Below are positions 28,325 through 40,210 of a stretch of DNA of 64,000 nt, in pieces (the first letter of the stretch is position 1; each line of letters starts with the position of its first letter). The notes below the pieces were generated by a model. That model was not told the origin of the DNA. It worked only from the letters and a program-made list of their open reading frames with translations, and did no database searches. The position numbers and the translations under genes are program-made. The stretch spans positions 868,001-932,000 of the forward strand of contig KE546979.1 of the NCBI GenBank assembly GCA_000442125.1. The letters run 5' to 3'. This DNA is from Opeltia flavorubescens. Taxonomy: Eukaryota > Ascomycota > Lecanoromycetes > Teloschistales > Teloschistaceae.

Positions 28325-28457
28325 TGTTGAAATCACGTGTATAGAAAGCTTGCTTGATTATTTTTAGAGGATAAAAGCCCTAGCTATATATACGGTTTTC
28401 GTCCGAAGTGGCTGGGGTTATATAACGTCAGGATTGATCTGCATACGTATTTTGACA
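28325..28457 (-). repeat. Copia element, right LTR (5' LTR of the element)
   Basis: 133 bp, less mutated at its ends than the left LTR; TG and CA termini are preserved. The motif TTCGTCCGAAGTGGCTGGGG is identical in both LTRs. Confidence 0.94.
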
Positions 28458-28462
28458 AAGTA
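28458..28462. repeat. Right target-site duplication AAGTA of the Copia element
   Basis: Exact match to 21124-21128; Gypsy copy 2 resumes here, colinear with copy 1. Confidence 0.93.
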
Positions 28463-31400
28463 TATATAAAAATAAAAATTTTAAAATTACTTCTAGTTTA
28501 TTTTTTATAATAGTAAGTTTAAAAATATTAACCTTTTAGTTTAATAAATATCTAGATATATAATTAATAAACGATTTTATAAATAATAAATATAGATTTA
28601 TAGTATCGAATATATTAAAAATCTAGTTAAAATACTTTATATACTCTTCTACTAAAGAGGAAAATATTATAATATTATTACTATAGGCTTTATAAAAGGA
28701 GTAAAATAGGCGTAAAATTCTATCTATTATCTATTATATATAAGCTAGTAAATTTTAATAACCTATTACCGGTATTTTAAATATTTTTTATCTTCAATAT
28801 AAAATTACTATTAGGTAGTAATAGTACTATTAATTAATNTACTATTAATAGAAAAAGTTTATAAAATTTATTATAAAAAGGACTTTAGTACTATAAATTT
28901 ATACTAGAATCTCCGTTTATAAAAGAACTAGGTAGATATTTAATATTATAATCTTATTAAATATTTAAATATCGATAATAATATAGCTTTTAAAATTTTA
29001 ATCGATCTTTTTCTAAATTATAAAATAAAAAAATAAAAATAGAGTAGCTATAATAGTCTATTTTATCTGATTTTACTTATAAAATTTATTAAAGGCTTTA
29101 TTAATATTTTTCTTATTATAAATATTAATAAAGTATATATAAGTTTATCCGGGTTTATAAATCTATTCCTAATTTTCTATTAATAAAATATTTATATATT
29201 TTAACTCTAGTATATTAATTATATTACTAGTATTTTATTATAAACGCGGGTAGCGCTTAATTAAAATAGCTAGGGTAGCTCGTTTAATTTATATTCTAAA
29301 GATTATAATTTTTATAAAATATACTATTTCTCTCTAATAGTTAGGATTAATAAATAATATAACAGCGGTATTTAAGGCTATAATAACTATTATAGCAGCT
29401 ATTATATAACGTTTAAAGTTTTTTAAAAACTATTTAAACTTTTATTTTAATATTTTAATAACTAGTTTATAATCTTTTAAACTAATTTAATAGTATTTAT
29501 TAACTTTATATTTCTTAATAATACTTAATTAAGTTATTATAATTAATTAAATAAAAAATAATAAATCGTTTTAAATATAAATTTATTTAAATATATAATC
29601 TATAATATATATATAATTTATAAAAGTATCTAGTATTTTTAATTTATATATAAAATTATAACTTTATAAAAGGTTTAAAAGATTTTAATATAAATTTATA
29701 ACTTTAATAGCTTTACTAGCGTATAATAGTACTATTATATATTAAATATTATAAACGATTACGTTTATTCTAGTATCTTTAGTACTAATAGCAATTAGTA
29801 CTATTATATTATTATAGAAGCTAATAGTTATTATATTCGTAGATAAATATATATTAATATTTTTAAATTTTATAATATTAATATTAATAAATATATTAGC
29901 GCTTAAATTATCTACTAGATATAACTCGCGTATAATAATAATAAATTTTATAACCTTTTTATTAAATATAAAGATTTTAATAATTATAAATTTAATAATA
30001 TTATATCGCTTTTTACTAATACCTTTAATATTTATAAAAGCTAGTATCTTCTAAATTATAACCTATAGCAGCTATTTTAATAGAAATTTTCGGTTAATTA
30101 AATTTATCGTATAGTTTATATTCTAATAAAAATTATAATTTTTTATATTAAGTTATAAGCGAATATCTATAATTATATAACGTTATTTTTAAAAGGTAAA
30201 GCCTACTATTAGTATATCCTTTATAATTAAATAAATTAACTAGGGTATTTATAGTAGTAACTACTTAATAATCTCTAGTTTAATAATTTTCGATATATTT
30301 TTAAATAGCTTAACTAGTTTTAAATAAATTTATATTAATACCGCTAGAATATTTAACTTAATAGTTAATTTAACCGTAGTAGCTATAACTAGAAGTAATT
30401 TTCTATTATAACCAGCGTATAGATAATAATATAAGATATTATTTAATTTAAAAATCTCGTTATATTTATCGTATTAATATATTTTTACTAGTTTAAATTC
30501 AGATTTCGTACGCTTTATTATAATATAGTAGAGATCTATTATATTATTATACTAGTTAGAATCTTTAACGGTAGTATATAAAATTTTATTAGGCTTTTTA
30601 TTTACTATATATTCAGCTCTAGTAAAATCCATTAATTAGTAGAAGCTATTTTTATAATTCTAGTATTATTTTATTTTATTGTTTCGAACCTACTCGCTAG
30701 AAGTTATTTATTAAAAATAGGTTCGCTAGTTATTTAATTATCGGCTTCTATATAGATTCCGGCTATTATTATACTATTAATAGCTGTAATTTTATTAGTT
30801 TTTAATTTAATTTTATTATAGCGGAGTAATAATTTTAAATAAAAACTATTAATAAGTATTTTAAGTAGCACGCTAATTTTTTATATACTCGGTTTATTTT
30901 TAATTAACGGAGCTTATAAAGTTATAAAGAGATTCTAGTATTAATATATAGTAGGAAATATATTTAGCTAGTTTTTTTATATATAGTTTAAGTATATAAA
31001 TAAATATTTAAGCGTATAGAAAAGGTTATTTTATAGTAGCTAGTATACTACTACTTCTTTATATTATTTACTTTTATCCTTCTATAAAAGGTTTAATTTT
31101 AATATCTCGCGGTTTTTATTATTATTATAAATATCGAATTAATTATTCTTTTTATTTTAAAAAAATTTATAAAAAGCTTTAATAATAATTATTACGGTTT
31201 TATTTAAAATAAATATTTATAATTAAACGTTAAAATATTTAATATTAATTATTATTTAAATACTTTTAATAAATATTATTTTTATATTTTTTATTTTAAT
31301 AATAATATAATTAAAATATTTTAAAAGGTCCTTTTAAACTTATATATTATTAATAATATAACGTATTTATTCTAGCTACGCTAGTATAATAGATAGTACC

Positions 31401-32665
31401 TCGCTAAAATTGTTTTTAAAAAATATATACTATAGTTTAATACTATCGTCTAATTATAGCGACTTATATATAAGCTTACTAATTATAATAGTAAACTATA
31501 TAACTACTTTATTTTATAGATAAAGATTTAGATTATAATATATTAATAATATATTTTTTATTTTATATTTAATTTTTATATATTATATAAAAATATATAT
31601 ATTGTAATAAATATTATACGACTTTATAGATTTTATAGGCGGTTTATCGCTATTTAATTAGAATAAACTAATATTATAGGCCCCCTATTACGATTTAATA
31701 ATTATTAGTATAGCTATTAGATTTATTAATATAGTAATTATTTAATTTTAAAAGTTTTATATAAAAAATTCTAGTAATTAAATAAAACGGTCGTCTATAA
31801 GTAGTTATTTATCTAAAAGAGTTTACTACTATTATAATAGATTACTATTATCTATAAATTTACCCTACTATTATTATAGTAGAATTCCTATTATATCTAG
31901 CGGCGGTATAATATTCCCTTCCGATTTTATTAAGTAGAGTAGGCTAGATTTAGTACTAGAAATATAATTTCGCTATCTAAATATATTAATAAATTTAATA
32001 ATATTTATAAATTTATTAAATTATTATAGATCTTATAATAAACCTGGAAAATAGGGGTAAAGGCTTAAACTATTCTAGATAAAATTTATAACTAGTTTTT
32101 AAATATAAATTTAAAAGTTTTTATCTTTAAAAATTATAATAGTATTATTATAGAAATTATTTATTATTTTAATAAAAATCTATAAATACTCGCTTTAATT
32201 TATAGAGTAAATAGCGATAAAAGCTATACTAATTTAAATTACCCGGCTACTAAAAAATTCTTATATTAAAGAATAATATAGGACTAGACTTTTTTTATAA
32301 ATATAGTAAATATAAACTTTAAAGATTATTATAAAGGCTTAATTCTATTCTAAAAACCGTTTAATATACTTTTAGAACTTTTTAATATAAAAAGTAGTTA
32401 TAATAAAAGCTAGTATAATAATAAAATTAATTAAATTCTTTAAATTATTATAAAAAGTATTTAAAATTTTATTAAAAGAACTAAAAGCTAGAATATATTT
32501 TAATTAATTCTATTAACCGAGTATTAATATAGAAGCGGTAGTTTAGTAGGTAAAAGAATACTAAACCTATTTAAAAAATCTAATACTATATAATAGTTAA
32601 TAGTATATATATATAAAAGTTAATAATACCGTATTTTATATAAATTACATTTAATTACTACTATT

Positions 32666-32870
32666 TATTATATAATAGATATAGGATAATAGTATTATAT
32701 TAAAAATAAAGAATTATTTATTTATAGAATCTATAACTAAATAAATATAAACGCTAAAAGGCGCAAAACCTAATTAGGTAAATATATTTAAAAGGTTTCC
32801 TTCGGGCCACGGTAGCTATTCAGTCCTACCTGCCCTATTAGCCTTCTGCCTATACGGTATAGCCGCAATA
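32666..32870 (-). repeat. Gypsy family A copy 2, right LTR
   Basis: 205 bp ending AGCCGCAATA. As in copy 1, the outer part of the right LTR is much less RIP-mutated than that of the left LTR. Confidence 0.92.
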
Positions 32871-32875
32871 TTCTA
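32871..32875. repeat. Right target-site duplication TTCTA of Gypsy copy 2
   Basis: Exact match to 18326-18330. Confidence 0.9.
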
Positions 32876-35800
32876 CCTTATTATATTTAACTATATTCTA
32901 TTATATATTATTATATCTCGTTTTATTAATCTATTATTTATATATAATATATAATAATTTAATAATATAATACTAGTAGAAAAAGAATTATATATATAAG
33001 CGAATATAAACTTTTAGACTCGATTTAAAGCGGTATAAAAATTTAAAAAAACTACTATCTATTAAATAGCCGATAAAAAAATAGAAAATATTTAAATAGA
33101 ATCGCCGGGTTTAAAAGAATAATTTTCGGATTATAAAAAATTTATATAGTAATATATTAAAATAATATAGTTTATATTTCTATTAACTATCTTTAAATAT
33201 TATACTATAAAATAAAACAGCGTAAATTATATAATTAGGAGAAAATAGTTTAAATAAAAAAAATAGTATTATTAATTAAAAAGAGGTCTATTATAATAGT
33301 ACTAATTTTAATAGTAATATAATCTAGTAATATAATAAATAATACCGCTAATTTTAAATAATATAAAATACTTAAAATAGTAAAAAACGCGTTAATAATA
33401 ATATTAAAATATATAATACTAATAGTCTAGTATATTATATAATATATTATTTATAAAATAAAGCTTAATAAATTCAAGTTTACCGGTATTTCAAATTTAA
33501 AAGAGGAGTAGAATAAATTTATAAAGGAGTTTAAAACTACTATAAATATAAAAAATAAAGAAATCCTTTTATTAAACGCTAGCGATAATAATAAAATAAT
33601 TAAAAAAGTTAATAAAAAAATAAAAGAAATTATTAGGAGATATACTATATAAAGAGATATAGAGCTTTTAAAAAACGATTTATATAATAAAAATAGTAAT
33701 AAATAAAATAGTTTAAAAATTTAGAATATATTACTTTTAAGTATTACCCTAATATTTCTATTATTTAATTTTTAATTTTATAGATTACTACTATTTAATA
33801 ATTTAAAAGTTTTTAAAATTTAAATAGATTTTATAAATATTATAGTTTCCTTTTATAAAAAGAGACTAGCGGGGTTTAAAAAAAAACCTAATTTATTAAA
33901 AGTTTAAAAGCTTTAAATAATCTTTAGTTCTTTTTTAATAATAAAATATAAAAATAAAATAAAGCGATTAAACTTTTTTTACTATAAAAAACGCGTAATT
34001 TAAACCTTCCTTTTTATTTAAATTAAAAACCCGTTTAGTACTATTTATTTAATATTTTATTAAATCTAAAATTTATTTATTTAAATAATATATTAAGATT
34101 TATTATAATTTTAAAAATAAACTTTATGTTTTTTTTTAAATAGTTATTCGCTTTCTAAAAATTACTATTAATTAAATATTTAAAAGTATTTTAGTATTTT
34201 AATTTAAATAATATATAAAAATAGTATATTTACTATAAAATAAATTATATATATATACTTCGGCGGCTTTTTATTATATAATTAATACTATAAATTAAAT
34301 CTATTTATTCTTATTTAAATAATCCGCTATTCATTTTTATATTAATTACACGAACGGAGTTTTAAAAATAATAAAATCGATCGACTTCTAATAGTAAACG
34401 ATTTTATAGAATGCTATTTTTTTTAGTTTAATTAGACGCTTTATTTAAATATTATTAGATATAGTATATTTAAATATATTATCTAGATATATTATTTTAA
34501 TAATTTTATTTATATTATAACTATCTAGTATACTATTTCTTTTATATATAGTTTTTTTAATAGCTATTTTAACGGATTAATATTAAAATCGTTAATAATA
34601 TATTAATAAAATATATTATTTTTAGTAAATAGTATTATATATTATTTATATTAAATTATAAGAATAATAAAAATTAAAATAGTTATTAAAGATAGAATGG
34701 TTCTATAAAAAATAACTTATTTAAGGCTCTACAGGTAGGCTAACTTATATAGAACTAGTTTATAGTAGAGTTATTTCTTATTTTATTATTATTATTAATA
34801 TTATTAATTTATTTTAAATATTTATTATTTAGATATAAATATAATTCTATTATAAATACTAGTTATTATATTAGAAATAGATAAATTGTAATTAATAAGA
34901 TTTATTAAATATATAAGAAAATAGTATAAAGCTAGGTATAATATTTATAAGAGGTTTTTATTTAACGCCTAAATATAATATAATATTATAGTATAATTAT
35001 ATAGTATTAATTAGTAGAGATTATTCGTAAACCTAAAAGTATTAAAAAAGAATAAATACTAGAAAATAAATAAAAATTAAAAATATTAAAGGTTTTATAG
35101 TAATATATTTAAGTAATATAGACTTATTATATATTAATAATTTTTTTATTTTTTACTTCGAATTAATTTTATAAATAAAAATAATTATAAAATATAAAAG
35201 TCGATAATAAATATTTAATTTTATAAATATAAGTTTTATAGTTATAATATAGCGAATATTATATATATTAATCATTTTTATATAAATTAAAATGCTAATT
35301 ATAGATTTAATTATCTAGTAATTTCTATATTATATAAAAGGTAATAATTTAATACTCGGTTCGGACGAAATTTACTACTACTAAAAAAATAAAATAAAAG
35401 AGTTATAATATAGTAGGGATAATATTAAAATAATTATCCTATACTATTTTACTATTATTTATAATAGGAAGCTAGCTATAATTAATAATAAGACGGGTAA
35501 GATATATTTATATATATAAAGTAATTACTTAGATATATACTTTACTATAAAAGTTTTTTATATTAAAAGCTTTAAAAAAAGTAATAAGTAGAATATACTA
35601 TTAAATAATATTATTATAATTATTCTACCTTATTATATTATTTATAAAAAGTATCTATATATATTAAAAGGATTTTATTTTTTATTTTTTTATTATATAT
35701 TTATAGCTTTTAATCTATAAAGGCTTTATAGATAATAAAATAGTAATATATAATTTTATTATCTTAAATAGTAAATTTAATATCTTTAGAGTTATTATAT

Positions 35801-37880
35801 ATAAGATTTATTATATAAATAAAGTCTTAAATAATTATAATTTTAATATATAAAGTTAAAATATTATAATTATTTATTATTTTTTAACTTTAATATTACT
35901 ATTATTAACCTTTGATTCTATTATTATTATATAAAGTATTCGATATTTAGAAGTATATTATATAATAAATAATCTATTATTATTTAAAAAATAGCGCTAA
36001 TTAAAAGTAATATATTAAAATTATTTATTTTAATAAATAGAGTATTTATAGATTCTAGCCCTTTAAAAATACTCTAGTTATAGAAAAAAATCCTTTTTTA
36101 ACGCGAAACTTAATTAAAATAATATTATTAAAATAAGTATAATAATTAATTAAATTTATTATATTAAATTAATATTTTATTAATTTAAGCCTCGCTTTTA
36201 TTTTAAACTAGATATAGTTGCTTTTTAAAAAATCCGTTATTTATAACGTATAATAGAGTTTTTTATCTTTAAAGTAATCTTTATATAATTTATTAAAAAG
36301 ATTATTCTAGATTATTATCCTAATATAGGGCTTTATATCTAATTATAGGCCTTATATATAGTTTAAAAAATAATAAAGACTTATATTATCGCTTTCTTTA
36401 ATAATAAATATATTACTATTTTATATTATTAAAGCGGAGTTATTAACTATTAATAGATATTAAGTTTATAGTTATTTATATTAAGCGTATTACTATTTAA
36501 AAAATAGACGCGGAGTTTATTTTTTTATTTATATATAATTTAGGTTATTTTAATAAATAATTATTTAGGTATTAATTATTGTAAAGTTAATTAAAGGTTT
36601 AATAAAGGTAGATAAAATTAAAAATATAGCTTTTATAACTAGATAAATAATAATATATTACTTTTTTATATTATTTTTTTATATAATAGATAATAGTTAT
36701 ATATTACGCGAATAAATATAATATTAAAAAATCGCTTAATTAATTACTCCTAATATAATACCTTTTAAAGATATAATTTAGGAATATTTCCTTTATTTAA
36801 TAGTATATATTTAGGTTTAAAATGTTTTAAAGATATTATTAATTAAATTATTACTATTTTTACTACTAATTTTTTTTTTAAACTCGTTTCTAATTATTTA
36901 ATTATTAAATTATTTAATTGTATACTTTTAATAAAAAAAAAGAATAAATAACCTTTTATATATAATTAAACTATTATTAATCGTTTTATTATTAGTAAAA
37001 ATATATAAAAGCTTAATTTAATTTTTATAATAATCAACTATTTTTTTAAATATCGGGTTTTAAATACCGGACTAAAAAGTAATCCTATTAATAATAATTT
37101 TAATAATTAGGTCTTAAAAAAAATATAAAACTAAAATTAAAAAAAAATATTTATTTAAATATTAAACGTATTATTTACGTTTTTATATATATTAAAATTA
37201 TTTTATAAACTCGGTACTCGAATTTCTATTATAAAATTATAATCTTCTTTTTAATTTTAATTTATAAAATATTCTTAAAGTTTAAAACTATTAAATAATT
37301 AATAAAGCTAAAATTTATATTATTAGAGTATATTATTATAAATTATATACTTAATTCTATATTCAATTATAATAATATTAAAAGCTTAAATTATATTTAT
37401 TATATTATTAAATATTTTTTTTTAATAGTTTTAAAAACCGCGATTTTTTTAGATTTACTATTCGCTTTTAATTATATAATAGAATCTTTATTTAAAATAA
37501 TAAATAGATAATAAAATATATTAATTTATTCTTTTAAATACTATTTTTTATAGCCTTTAATCCTTTTAAAAGTTATATTAGCTTAAAATTTTAAAGTATA
37601 AAATTTAATAAAAATAAAGTAAGTTTATTTTAAAAGATCGATAATACTTAATTTTACTCTAATTTTCTATAGATTAATATAACTATAAAGCTTTAAATAA
37701 AATTATATAATTTTTATTAAAGATAATAATCTTAATAATATTTTTTATTTAATTTTAATAAAGTTATTAAATTAAACTATTATTTAATTATATTAAATTT
37801 AATATCAACGTTTATTATAAATTATAAGTTATATAATATTTAATACTTTTAGTATTGAGTTTTCTTTTATTACTATAATA
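32876..37880. other. Unassigned RIP-mutated sequence
   Basis: Flank of Gypsy copy 2 and formerly contiguous with 18325. Around 33440-33640 the + strand reads as a fairly long hydrophilic stretch reminiscent of a retroelement gag region, but no diagnostic motif is visible. No terminal repeat or RNA gene was found. Confidence 0.5.
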
Positions 37881-38660
37881 TAAATATAATAGCCTAATAT
37901 AAAGCGATATTTAAAGCTAAAAAAGCCGAAGATTATAAATTTATAAAAAATCCAGATTTATTAATTAAATTAATATAGATTAATAGTAATAATAATAAAA
38001 TAATAAATAGTAATTATAGTAATATTATTAAATAATATAAATATAAACTATATTAACTTCTAATTAATATATATCTTTAAAGATTAGTTATACGAGAAAA
38101 TAAACTATAAAAATTAAAAATTAGTAGATAAATTCTTTACTATTTTTTTAATTACTATTTTTTCTATATACTAGAACCTTTTAAACCCGTATTAGCTATT
38201 TAATAATAATTATAAAAGCCCGGCTAATAATATTTAAAAATATTAGCTAGCCGAAGCTAATCTAATAGTAATATAGATAGGTAATATATTCCGAATTTAT
38301 TATATAATCCTATATTAATATTAATATAAAATTCGAGTTAATTAATAAAAAAAAAGTTAATAAAAATTTTATATTTATTATACCTTTAATTATATAATAG
38401 ATTTATTTTTATATAAACGTAGATAATAAAGAAGTAGATAATATATTCGACGATAAGAAAAGAAAAATAAAAAGAATAATATATACTAAAAAAGTTATAA
38501 AGGTAAAAGTACCTAATTTTTTAATAATTAATAAAGGATTTTTAATTATTATTAAAAACTATTTAATAGAAAAACTATATTTATAAATAGTTATAAATAA
38601 TTTAGATATCGTATTAATAGTATTTTAAAGTTAAAAATTTTAAAAAAGCGATAGATAATA
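37881..38660 (+). other. Hydrophilic, lysine-rich former coding stretch, family unknown
   Basis: The + strand reads here as a Lys/Glu/Asp/Asn-rich segment with few interruptions for this region (for example a D-D-K-K-R-K-like run near 38450-38470). It looks like former coding DNA, but no domain is recognisable. It could be part of a transposon protein of unknown type. Confidence 0.3.
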
Positions 38661-38860
38661 ATAGATATTAAAGTATACTTATTATAACTAGAATTATTAA
38701 TATTATATTATACTATTTAACTATATAGCCTAGAATTATTAATTAAATTAATTAAAAATTATATCTATTAAAATAATAAATATTAATATTTAAATCGACT
38801 TTTTAATAGATAATATATAAAAGGAATATATTATTTATATTTATTATATTTATAGATCTA

Positions 38861-39000
38861 TTCTTTTTTTATATTATTTTCCTTTTTTTTACTATTCTTC
38901 TTTTTATTAGTCTCTTTTTTTTTATTAGTCTTTTCTTCTTTACTAGTCTTTTTATTATTTATTTTCTTTTAGTTTTTATTTTTTTTATAAGAATTTTTTT
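38861..39000. repeat. Pyrimidine-rich tract with short tandem units
   Basis: A long C/T run on the + strand containing TTATTAGTCT-like units of about 18-21 bp (TTATTAGTCTCTTTTTT, TTATTAGTCTTTTCTTC, TACTAGTCTTTTTATT). On the minus strand it would read as a Lys-rich low-complexity stretch. Simple repeat rather than a gene. Confidence 0.7.
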
Positions 39001-40128
39001 TTAATAAATACTATATCGTCCTTCTTTATATAAGTTTTTAAAATTTTATTTATTTTTTTATCGACNTTTTTTAATAATTTTTCTAAATTTTATTTATAAT
39101 AAAGCGATTTAATTTTTTTATTAATAGCGTTTATAGGATTTTTAACTATATTTTTAAATATTTTTAACTTATTTATAGGGTTTTTTAAGCCTATTTTTAA
39201 AAGTTCCGCGATACTAGTATAGTAGATAATCTATTAGGCGATAATATTAATAATAAGGGTTATATATTTTAAAACTTTAGATAAATCCGATTATTTAGAT
39301 ATAAACTAGATAAATATTAGATTTAAAGAAGATAATTATTATATATTATAATTTTTATATATATTACTTCCTTAAAAGTCTTTTTAAAGATAATTATAAT
39401 AATATTTATCTTTTTATTTTCTTCTATTAATATTTTAGCTCTTAATTTTTATTTAAATATTAATACTAGGTAATAATTATTAAAACTAGTAGTTATATTA
39501 CCCGAGTATATTATTATATTTACTATTTACTATTTACTTATTTTTTATTTCTATTCGAACTAATACTTCTAGTATTTCTTTTTCTATAGACCACTTCTAT
39601 TTATTTATTTTTCTTAATTTTTTAAACCTCTTAAATATTATTATATAATCGGCCCTTTATTATATATAAAGTTTAATTTTATCTTTACTTTATTTTTATT
39701 TTTATCTTCTACTAATTATAATTTTTAAATTAATAAAATATAGGTTTAAGTTTATAAAAGAGGCTATTATAATAAAAGAAATTTAATTAAACTATTTATA
39801 TAATAATAAAAATTTAATTAAAATAATAAGTTTAGTTAATAAAACGGGTCTATTTATAAAATATTAATCTAGCTAGCTTTATAAAACTAAAGGCTTTTAA
39901 TATTAAAGCGCTTACTTTAATAATTAGAATTAAAGGTATATTAAATATATAATTAATTTTTAAATATTTAGTAAATAATTTTATTACTAGATATTTTTAA
40001 TCGGTTTTATTTATTATTACTATAATTAGTGTAATTAATATAATATATAACTTATAAATTATAAAATTTAAATTTTATTTTTATATAAAAAAATATTATA
40101 TTATAATATTTTAGTAAATTTTATTATT
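39001..40128. other. Unassigned RIP-mutated sequence with one unresolved base
   Basis: No recognisable gene or repeat. An unresolved base (n) is at 39066. Confidence 0.5.
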
Positions 40129-40210
40129 ATTTCTTATAATTTAGTAGTTATAATTTTTAGGTATTTCTATTATATTCTAGAGGTCCTAGGTTCGAATTTT
40201 AATAGGAGTC
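40129..40210 (+). ncRNA. tRNA-like sequence (tRNA relic or head of a tRNA-derived SINE)
   Basis: AGGTTCGAATT at about 40188-40198 resembles the RNA polymerase III B box (GGTTCRANNCC). It forms the T arm: CTAGG, a 7-base loop TTCGAAT, and TTTAA, which is CCTAG after RIP. Upstream, TTATAATTTAGTAGTTA fits the A box and D arm. ATTTCTT (40129-40135) pairs with TAGGAGT (40203-40209) if C-to-T changes are allowed. A TTTAG/CTAGA anticodon-like stem flanks a loop of about 16 bases, too long for a tRNA without an intron. The total is 82 nt. No amino-acid identity can be given. It is probably dead: a mutated tRNA copy or SINE head. Confidence 0.5.

Larger units (their letters stand above)
21129..28457 (-). 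mobile_element. Copia-type LTR retrotransposon fossil nested in Gypsy copy 2
   Basis: 7329-bp element with 133-bp LTRs of TG...CA form (right LTR starts TGTTGAAATC and ends TTTTGACA) and a perfect 5-bp duplication AAGTA. It reads on the minus strand: a primer-binding-like GGTTATAAGCCCGG follows the LTR (reverse complement of about 28310-28324), and a purine-rich tract (reverse complement of about 21262-21272) precedes the other LTR. A gag zinc-knuckle (CCHC) region ending in a Cys-Trp...His-Pro-Glu-Leu-like stretch is recognisable at about 26269-26335, and the Copia-type YVDD region of reverse transcriptase at about 23690-23730. Order gag, protease, integrase, reverse transcriptase, RNase H is inferred from the family; I located only the knuckle and YVDD. 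It looks complete in outline but is broken throughout by RIP. Its length is above the 5 kb common for Copia. It is the youngest insertion resolved here. Confidence 0.9.
18331..32870 (-). mobile_element. Gypsy-type LTR retrotransposon fossil, family A copy 2, split by a Copia element
   Basis: Second copy of the family at 5468-12656, same orientation, with 205-bp LTRs at 18331-18535 and 32666-32870 and a perfect duplication TTCTA. It is interrupted by the Copia element at 21129-28457. Without that insert and its duplicated 5 bp it is about 7.2 kb, colinear with copy 1; most of the small length difference comes from a longer (TA)n run. The reverse transcriptase active-site block corresponds to about 28665-28697 and the integrase core to about 19640-19930, both minus strand. 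Broken throughout by RIP. The target was the older Gypsy-like DNA whose other flank resumes at 32876. Two unresolved bases (19660, 28839) lie in it. Confidence 0.92.

Noticed and set aside
38861-39000. Lys-rich coding tail on the minus strand
   Set aside because: A pyrimidine-rich simple repeat reads as poly-Lys in any case; there is no supporting frame on either side.
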